A stretch of 48,987 nucleotides of DNA from an uncultured Rhodospirillales bacterium (GTDB lineage Bacteria > Pseudomonadota > Alphaproteobacteria > Azospirillales > Azospirillaceae). The notes beneath the pieces were generated by a model. That model had not been told where the DNA came from and searched no databases. It saw only the letters and a list, made by a program, of their open reading frames with translations. Of this stretch, positions 43,798 through 48,987 are shown one piece after another (positions within the stretch are counted from its first letter, which is position 1; every line of letters starts with the position of its first letter). Both the position numbers and the translations under genes were made by a program. Location of the stretch: the NCBI GenBank assembly GCA_903927615.1, contig CAIYNU010000001.1, positions 1 through 48,987 on the forward strand, given 5' to 3'.

Positions 43798-43828
43798 GGG
43801 GGCCGGGAAGCGATGCTTCCCGGCCCCC
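43798..43828 (-). terminator. Strong hairpin terminator after rpsA
   Basis: GGGGGCCGGGAAG (43798-43810) and CTTCCCGGCCCCC (43816-43828) form a perfect 13-bp stem with a 5-base loop, 45 bases past the rpsA stop. On the minus strand TTT follows. It may serve convergent transcripts from both sides. Confidence 0.8.
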
Positions 43829-43872
43829 TCGGACTCGTTACCCCATCAGAGCCGAAGGCTCCAATCCCGGTC

Positions 43873-45600
43873 CTACTCTTCGTCCTTCTCCTTGGCCTGG
43901 GCCCGACGCAACGCCGCCCCCAAGATATCGCCAAGGCTGGCGCCGCTGTCCGAGGAGCCATATTCGGCCATGGCCTGCTTCTCCTCTTCCATCTCGCGCG
44001 CCTTGACCGACAGGCTGATCCGCCGGCCGCTGCGGTCGATCTGGGTGACTTTGGCGTCCACCTTCTCGCCCACGGCAAAGCGTTCCGGCCGTTGCTCCGA
44101 CCGGTCGCGCGACAGATCGGCCTTGCGGATGAAGCCGTTGTAGCCGTCGCCGACCGCCACTTCGATGCCGCCGTCGGTGATCGCCGTCACGGTGCAGGTT
44201 ACGACATCGCCCTTCTTCAGGCCCGCCGCGGCCGCTTCGAACGGATCGGACTGAAGCTGCTTGATGCCCAGGCTGATCCGCTCTTTCTCGACATCGACGT
44301 CGAGCACCTTGACCTTGACCTGATCGCCCTTCTTGTACTCGGCAATGGCCTCCTCGCCCGACTTGCTCCAGTCGAGGTCGGACATGTGAACCATGCCGTC
44401 GATTTCCCCGGGCAGGCCCACAAACAGGCCGAACTCGGTGATGTTCTTGACTTCGCCCGACAACTCGGTGCCTGGCGTGAACTTCTCCAGGAAGCTTTCC
44501 CACGGATTGTCCAGGCACTGCTTGAGGCCCAGGCTGATCCGGCGCTTGTTGGGGTCCACATCCAGCACCATGACCTCGACCTCTTGAGAGGTCGACACGA
44601 TCTTGCCGGGATGGACGTTCTTCTTGGTCCACGACATTTCCGAAACGTGAACCAAACCCTCGATCCCCGGCTCCAGTTCGACGAACGCGCCGTAGTCGGT
44701 GATGTTGGTGACGCGCCCCTTGAACCGGGACTGGATCGGATACTTGGCCTCGACGCCTTCCCACGGGTCGGCTTCGAGTTGCTTCATGCCCAGACTGATG
44801 CGCTGGGTTTCCGGATTGAAGCGGATGACCTGAACCGTAACGGTCTGGCCGATCTGCAACGCTTCCGAAGGATGGTTGATCCGGCGCCAGGCAATGTCGG
44901 TGACATGCAGCAGACCATCGACGCCGCCCAAATCCACGAAGGCGCCGTAGTCCGTGATGTTCTTGACCACACCCTGGAGCACCTGGCCTTCCTTGAGGTT
45001 GGCCACCAGCTCGGACCGGGCCTCGGCGCGGCTCTCTTCGAGCACGGCACGGCGCGATACCACGATGTTACCGCGCGAGCGGTCCATCTTGAGAATCTGG
45101 AACGGCTGGGGCGTGCCCAACAACGGTGAAATGTCGCGCACCGGCCGGATATCCACCTGGCTGCCCGGCAAAAACGCCACCGCGCCCGAAAGGTCGACAG
45201 TGAAGCCGCCCTTGACCCGGCCGAAGATAACGCCGGTGACCCGAGCCTGATCGGTGAAGGCCTTTTCCAGCAAGGTCCAGGTCTCTTCGCGCTTGGCTTT
45301 TTCCCGGCTCAGCACCGCCTCGCCGTTCTTGTCCTCCATGCGCTCAAGATAGACCTCGACGGTGTCGCCGGCCTTCAGTTCGGCGGGTCCCCCCGGTCCT
45401 GCGAATTCCTTGAGCTGCACCCGGCCTTCCGATTTCAGGCCGACATCGATCAGAACCTGATCGCCTTCCACGGCGACGACGCGGCCCTTAACGACGGTTC
45501 CTTCCAGGCTGTCGCTGGTGCCGAGCGACTCCTCGAGCAATGCGGCGAAGCTTTCGCTAAAGCCCTTGTCTTCGCCACCTTTTGCCAGTGTTTGTGCCAT
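43873..45600 (-). CDS. rpsA: 30S ribosomal protein S1
   Basis: Ribosomal protein S1, which binds mRNA and helps it load on the 30S subunit. 575 residues with six S1 (OB-fold) repeats. The first two are less regular (GTVVKGRVVAVEGDQVLIDV; VTGVIFGRVKGGFTVDLSG). The others carry the classic V-x-x-I-x-x-Y/F-G-A-F-V pattern (VVKNITDYGAFVDLGGVDGL, RVTNITDYGAFVELEPGIEG, EVKNITEFGLFVGLPGEIDG). ATG 45600 has AAGGAG upstream; the longer frame to 45657 is rejected. It follows cmk and aroA in the order usual for proteobacteria. Confidence 0.98.
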   Translation of the reverse strand: MAQTLAKGGEDKGFSESFAALLEESLGTSDSLEGTVVKGRVVAVEGDQVLIDVGLKSEGRVQLKEFAGPGGPAELKAGDTVEVYLERMEDKNGEAVLSREKAKREETWTLLEKAFTDQARVTGVIFGRVKGGFTVDLSGAVAFLPGSQVDIRPVRDISPLLGTPQPFQILKMDRSRGNIVVSRRAVLEESRAEARSELVANLKEGQVLQGVVKNITDYGAFVDLGGVDGLLHVTDIAWRRINHPSEALQIGQTVTVQVIRFNPETQRISLGMKQLEADPWEGVEAKYPIQSRFKGRVTNITDYGAFVELEPGIEGLVHVSEMSWTKKNVHPGKIVSTSQEVEVMVLDVDPNKRRISLGLKQCLDNPWESFLEKFTPGTELSGEVKNITEFGLFVGLPGEIDGMVHMSDLDWSKSGEEAIAEYKKGDQVKVKVLDVDVEKERISLGIKQLQSDPFEAAAAGLKKGDVVTCTVTAITDGGIEVAVGDGYNGFIRKADLSRDRSEQRPERFAVGEKVDAKVTQIDRSGRRISLSVKAREMEEEKQAMAEYGSSDSGASLGDILGAALRRAQAKEKDEE

Positions 45601-45789
45601 TGAGTCTCCTTGGGTTGACCGATACGGCCCCTGGAGACTCCCGCCACCCGGCGACAAGGGACGGGCTCAGACTCCGCGGAACCGCGCGCCGGACCTCATG
45701 CCCGACGGCTTGGATGGTGTTGTCCCCGAAAGACCCTTCCCCCGGAAAACCCCCGAACGAAGGTCCGTCGACCGTCCCGGCGGACGCCA

Positions 45790-46446
45790 CTAAGCCGGGC
45801 CAATCTTCGAGCGGATGAAGGCCAGCGCCGCGGCGAACACCTGATCGGCATCAAGCGCCGAAGTGTCCAGCACAAACGCATCAACAGCCGGACGAAGCGG
45901 GGCTACCGCTCTCCGACTGTCACGCTCGTCACGGGCCTTCATGTCCTCTTGGACGGCCTGCACTATAACCTGGAGTCCCGCCGCCTGCAACTCCTTCACG
46001 CGCCGCGCGGCCCGCACCTCGACACTGGCGGTGACGAACAGTTTGGCCCCGGCGGCCGGGCACACCACCGTGCCGATATCGCGACCGTCGAGCACCGCGC
46101 CCCGGCCCCCCGGCGGTCGCGCCGCGAAGGCCTGCTGAAAGTCGAGCAGCGCCGCCCGCACTTCGGGCATGGCCGCCACCTGCGACGCCGCCTGCGCGGC
46201 ATCGTCGCCTCGCAAGGCCGGGTCGGCGAACACCGGATCATCGGCCGAAAGCGCCTGGGCGGCGCTCAACGCCCGACTCGTATCGGCCGGATCGCCGCCC
46301 GCCCGCAGCACCGCCACCCCCACCGCGCGATAAAGCGCGCCGGTATCCAGGTGGGCAAAACCAAAGTGAGCGGCCAGGCGCCGGGCCAGCGTTCCCTTGC
46401 CGCTGGCGGCCGGACCGTCGATAGCGATAACCGGACAAGATGACAT
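45790..46446 (-). CDS. cmk: Cytidylate kinase
   Basis: Phosphorylates CMP and dCMP with ATP. 218 residues. The P-loop is in [20 protein letters not shown] (residues 6-25); [12 protein letters not shown] and [20 protein letters not shown] are the CMP-binding regions; [20 protein letters not shown] is the conserved C-terminal motif. No strong ribosome binding site is seen before ATG 46446. It lies 166 bases past aroA and 189 bases before rpsA. Confidence 0.97.
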   Translation of the reverse strand: MSSCPVIAIDGPAASGKGTLARRLAAHFGFAHLDTGALYRAVGVAVLRAGGDPADTSRALSAAQALSADDPVFADPALRGDDAAQAASQVAAMPEVRAALLDFQQAFAARPPGGRGAVLDGRDIGTVVCPAAGAKLFVTASVEVRAARRVKELQAAGLQVIVQAVQEDMKARDERDSRRAVAPLRPAVDAFVLDTSALDADQVFAAALAFIRSKIGPA

Positions 46447-46612
46447 GGATTAAAAACTTTCTAAGCCCGACATGACGATCGATTGGACAAGCCAGTGCCA
46501 TGATATCCTGATAACACGGGTTGGCGACCTGTTGGTGCGCACCGATCGCCACGGTCGGTGCGCCGGTGATCATCCGACCTGCGCGACGCCGGTCCACAGG
46601 GCGTTGCGGTCG

Positions 46613-47995
46613 TCACCGGTGAGTATCCAGCGCCTCGATTCGCGCCCCCAGGCCGTTCATCAGCGCGGCAAAACCGGGGAAACTGGTCTCGATGAAGCTG
46701 CCGTCGTCGATCACCACCGGCTCGGAGCTGACGGTGCCCAATACCAGGAAGCTCATGGCGATGCGGTGATCCATGGCGGTGACGATGCGGGCGCCGCCCT
46801 GGGGCGGGCGGCCGGTGCCGTGAACGAACAGACTCTCGGGACCGGCTTCCACCGACACCCCGCAAGCGGTCAGGCCGTCGGCGACCATGGCCAGACGGTC
46901 GCTTTCCTTGACCCGCAATTCGGCCAGGCCAAACATCCGGGTGGTGCCGTGGGCGCAGGCCGCGGCCATGGCCAGCACCGGATACTCGTCAATCATCGAG
47001 GGCGCGCGTTCGGGCGGCACATCCACGCCCCGCAAGGCCGAGCCCCGGATCACCAGATCGGCCACCGGTTCGCCGGCCTCGGTGCGCGGATTTTCGAAGC
47101 GAAGGTCGGCGCCCATCTCTTGCAAGGTCTGGTAAAGTCCGGTTCGGCGTGGGTTGACCCCGACCGCGGTCAAGGTCAACGCGGCACCGGGGTGGAGCAG
47201 CGCCGCCACCGCCGGAAAGGCCGCCGAACTGGGGTCGGCGGGAACCTGGACCCGGCATCCGACCAACTCCGGCTGGCCCGTCACCGACACCGCCAACGCG
47301 CCCTGAGGCAGCGATTCGGTGGTCACGGTGGCGCCGAAATGCCGCAGCATCAGCTCGCTGTGGTCGCGGGTGGGGTGGGTTTCAATCACCGTGGTAACAC
47401 CCGGGGTATTCAGACCGGCCAGCAGGATCGCGGACTTGACCTGGGCGGAAGCCACCGGCAGCCGGTACTCGATGGGCACGGGATGATCGGTGCCGATCAC
47501 CGCCAGCGGCAGCCGCCCCCCGGCACGGCCGACGAAGCTGGCCCCCATGCGTTCCAGCGGTGCGGTCACCCGGGCCATCGGCCGCCGGTTCAGCGAGGCG
47601 TCGCCCGTAAAGAAACAGGTGATGGGGTGACTGGAAACCACACCGATCAGCAACCGGGCGGCGGTGCCGCTGTTGCCCATATCCAAAATCCGGTCGGGTT
47701 CGACCAGACCGCCGACGCCGGCACCGCGGACCCGCCACGGACCGCCGTCGGTCCCGGGGATCACCAAGGCCCCTAACGCCGCCATGGCGGCTGCCGTATG
47801 CCGGACATCGTCGCCTTCGAGCAAGCCCAAGATCTCGGTCTCGCCCACCGCCAGCGCCCCCAGCATCAAGGCCCGATGGGAGATCGATTTATCGCCCGGC
47901 ACCCGGGCACGGCCGCCGAACGTCGCCACCGATGACGAGCAGAGGCTCCGCGCCGCGCCGACGGGAACCGCAGAGGCAGGGCTGGAATGAGACAT
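46613..47995 (-). CDS. aroA: EPSP synthase (3-phosphoshikimate 1-carboxyvinyltransferase), class II
   Basis: Sixth step of the shikimate pathway: joins PEP and shikimate 3-phosphate. 460 residues. [20 protein letters not shown] and [16 protein letters not shown] bind substrate; [30 protein letters not shown] and [19 protein letters not shown] are further core motifs, with [15 protein letters not shown] and [12 protein letters not shown] near the end. The RDHSE, SAQVK and NSGTAAR motifs agree with class II enzymes, many of which tolerate glyphosate (family knowledge; not shown for this protein). ATG 47995 has GAGG seven bases upstream; the longer frame to 48274 runs into the divergent gene. 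Confidence 0.96.
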   Translation of the reverse strand: MSHSSPASAVPVGAARSLCSSSVATFGGRARVPGDKSISHRALMLGALAVGETEILGLLEGDDVRHTAAAMAALGALVIPGTDGGPWRVRGAGVGGLVEPDRILDMGNSGTAARLLIGVVSSHPITCFFTGDASLNRRPMARVTAPLERMGASFVGRAGGRLPLAVIGTDHPVPIEYRLPVASAQVKSAILLAGLNTPGVTTVIETHPTRDHSELMLRHFGATVTTESLPQGALAVSVTGQPELVGCRVQVPADPSSAAFPAVAALLHPGAALTLTAVGVNPRRTGLYQTLQEMGADLRFENPRTEAGEPVADLVIRGSALRGVDVPPERAPSMIDEYPVLAMAAACAHGTTRMFGLAELRVKESDRLAMVADGLTACGVSVEAGPESLFVHGTGRPPQGGARIVTAMDHRIAMSFLVLGTVSSEPVVIDDGSFIETSFPGFAALMNGLGARIEALDTHR

Positions 47996-48242
47996 GGGCG
48001 AACCTCGATCCGATCGTAAGAGGGCACAACGCGGCTGTCGGCTTGGAATAGCGATGATCCCGCCGCGCAAGATCAAGTAACACGAACCGGGCCAAGCCGC
48101 CAACGCCCGGGCACATCCGGATCGGGCGACCTCGATCGCGGTTATGGCCCGACACCACGAATATCTTTTTGACAAGCGGTCTCCGGCGTGGCAAAGGGCG
48201 CGCTGATTTAACCAAGGACGAAGACCAGACGGAGGATCGAGC

Positions 48243-48623
48243 GTGGCGAAACCGGAATGGGGCACAAAACGCATCTGCCCGAGTTGCGGTGCGCGCTACT
48301 ATGACTTGCGCAAGGACCCGCCAACCTGCCCGACCTGCGCGGCAGAGTTCGATCCCGAAGCCTTGCTCAAGTCGCGCCGCGCCCGCCCGATTCCCGTTGA
48401 AGACGTGAAGAAAGCCCCTCTGCCCTTGGGCGGTGGCGGCCTTGGGGTCGGTGTGGACGACGAAACCGTCGAGCTTGAAGACGCCGAAAGCGTCCTGCCG
48501 GTCGAAGACCTTGAAGAGGATGCCGAGGACGAGGAGGATGTGCTGATCGAAGACACCTCCGAACTCGGCGAGGACGATATGGGCGAAGTGGTCGACGTCG
48601 ACGCCTCGGACGAGGATCGCTGA
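48243..48623 (+). CDS. TIGR02300-family acidic zinc-ribbon protein
   Basis: 126 residues. The N-terminus [20 protein letters not shown] is followed by [18 protein letters not shown]: two CxxC pairs that should bind one zinc, and the FYDL-N/R feature that names the family (FYDLN_acid). A Gly-rich linker leads to a strongly acidic tail of about 55 residues ([20 protein letters not shown]). The family is widespread in alphaproteobacteria, divergent from aroA as here, and of unknown function. ATG 48243 has GGAGG upstream at 48231-48235. Confidence 0.93.
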   Translation: MAKPEWGTKRICPSCGARYYDLRKDPPTCPTCAAEFDPEALLKSRRARPIPVEDVKKAPLPLGGGGLGVGVDDETVELEDAESVLPVEDLEEDAEDEEDVLIEDTSELGEDDMGEVVDVDASDEDR

Positions 48624-48842
48624 ACCGACAGGGTGACGAGCCTCAAGAAACTGCCGCAAAGTACGATTTTTCCCTTGCACCGGCAGCACGCTTTGAGCAA
48701 TAAGTCACCCCACGATCGGCGCCCGGTTAAAGCGGTCACGACGTTACGGTGTTAACTTAACTGCGTAATAGGCAGTCGCGTTAGCCGTGATGGGCAATGG
48801 TCAAACGGATAGACAGGCGATGCCCACGTCGCCGAAGAGTTA

Positions 48843-48918
<76 letters not shown>

Positions 48919-48926
48919 TTCAATGA

Positions 48927-48964
48927 AAACAAGGGGTTAGCGGTAATTCGCTAACCCCTTGTTT
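48927..48964 (+). terminator. Terminator after tRNA-Ala
   Basis: AAACAAGGGGTTAGCG (48927-48942) and CGCTAACCCCTTGTTT (48949-48964) form a perfect 16-bp stem with a 6-base loop, directly followed by CGTTTC. It is a strong, effectively bidirectional intrinsic terminator. Confidence 0.85.
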
Positions 48965-48987
48965 CGTTTCTATCCATCGTATTGCCC

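Noticed and set aside
45601-45657. 19-residue extension of ribosomal protein S1
   Set aside because: AAGGAG directly precedes ATG 45600, and the extension has no similarity to S1 N-termini.

Overview
The window looks like chromosome from a high-GC alphaproteobacterium of the Rhodospirillales type (Magnetospirillum/Rhodospirillum-like). This is an inference from gene content: FlaF, a GapR-family protein, class I lysyl-tRNA synthetase, class II EPSP synthase in aroA-cmk-rpsA order, a DUF3035 lipoprotein behind ileS-lspA, a TIGR02300 acidic protein, several chemoreceptors, and genes linked to nitrogen fixation and molybdenum use.

Layout. 1-7100: the end of a probable TPR-sulfotransferase, a chemoreceptor, flaF followed by a TPR O-GlcNAc-type glycosyltransferase, a dGTPase-like HD hydrolase and a gamma-glutamylcyclotransferase-like gene. 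7100-14600: an accessory stretch with a cysteine-patterned secreted protein, a phage-type repressor with divergent promoters and repeated operators, two small phage-type genes, a TPR glycosyltransferase, and terminase large and small subunits without portal, capsid, tail or integrase. 14630-17700: a possible nitrogen-fixation or metal-cofactor module (NifX/NafY-like protein, an 87-residue protein, ModD, an Rrf2 regulator with four clustered cysteines, a GyrI-like protein). Sigma-54-type -24/-12 elements precede the first two genes.

17700-30960: groES-groEL with a near-consensus CIRCE operator, an FHA-domain protein, a long intergenic region, a PAS chemoreceptor, a GapR-like protein, the ileS-lspA-DUF3035-glycosyltransferase operon and a PHB-depolymerase-type esterase. 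30960-32460: the least explained part. A near-consensus sigma-54 promoter precedes two tandem genes for 36- and 43-residue peptides that share a C-terminal block ending PCQD. They face a small winged-helix-like protein, and the flanks are rich in palindromes.

32460-48987: lytic transglycosylase, dapA, smpB, an SDR, a two-component pair (PAS histidine kinase plus a REC/HD-GYP/hemerythrin response regulator), lysK, an orphan truncated AbrB-type antitoxin, rpsA, cmk, aroA, a TIGR02300 protein and tRNA-Ala(GGC) with a strong terminator.

Best candidates for something undescribed are the sigma-54-driven twin peptides, the sigma-54/NifX-like module, and the hemerythrin-tailed HD-GYP regulator with its kinase. 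All functional statements rest on motif reading and memory of protein families; no search was run.
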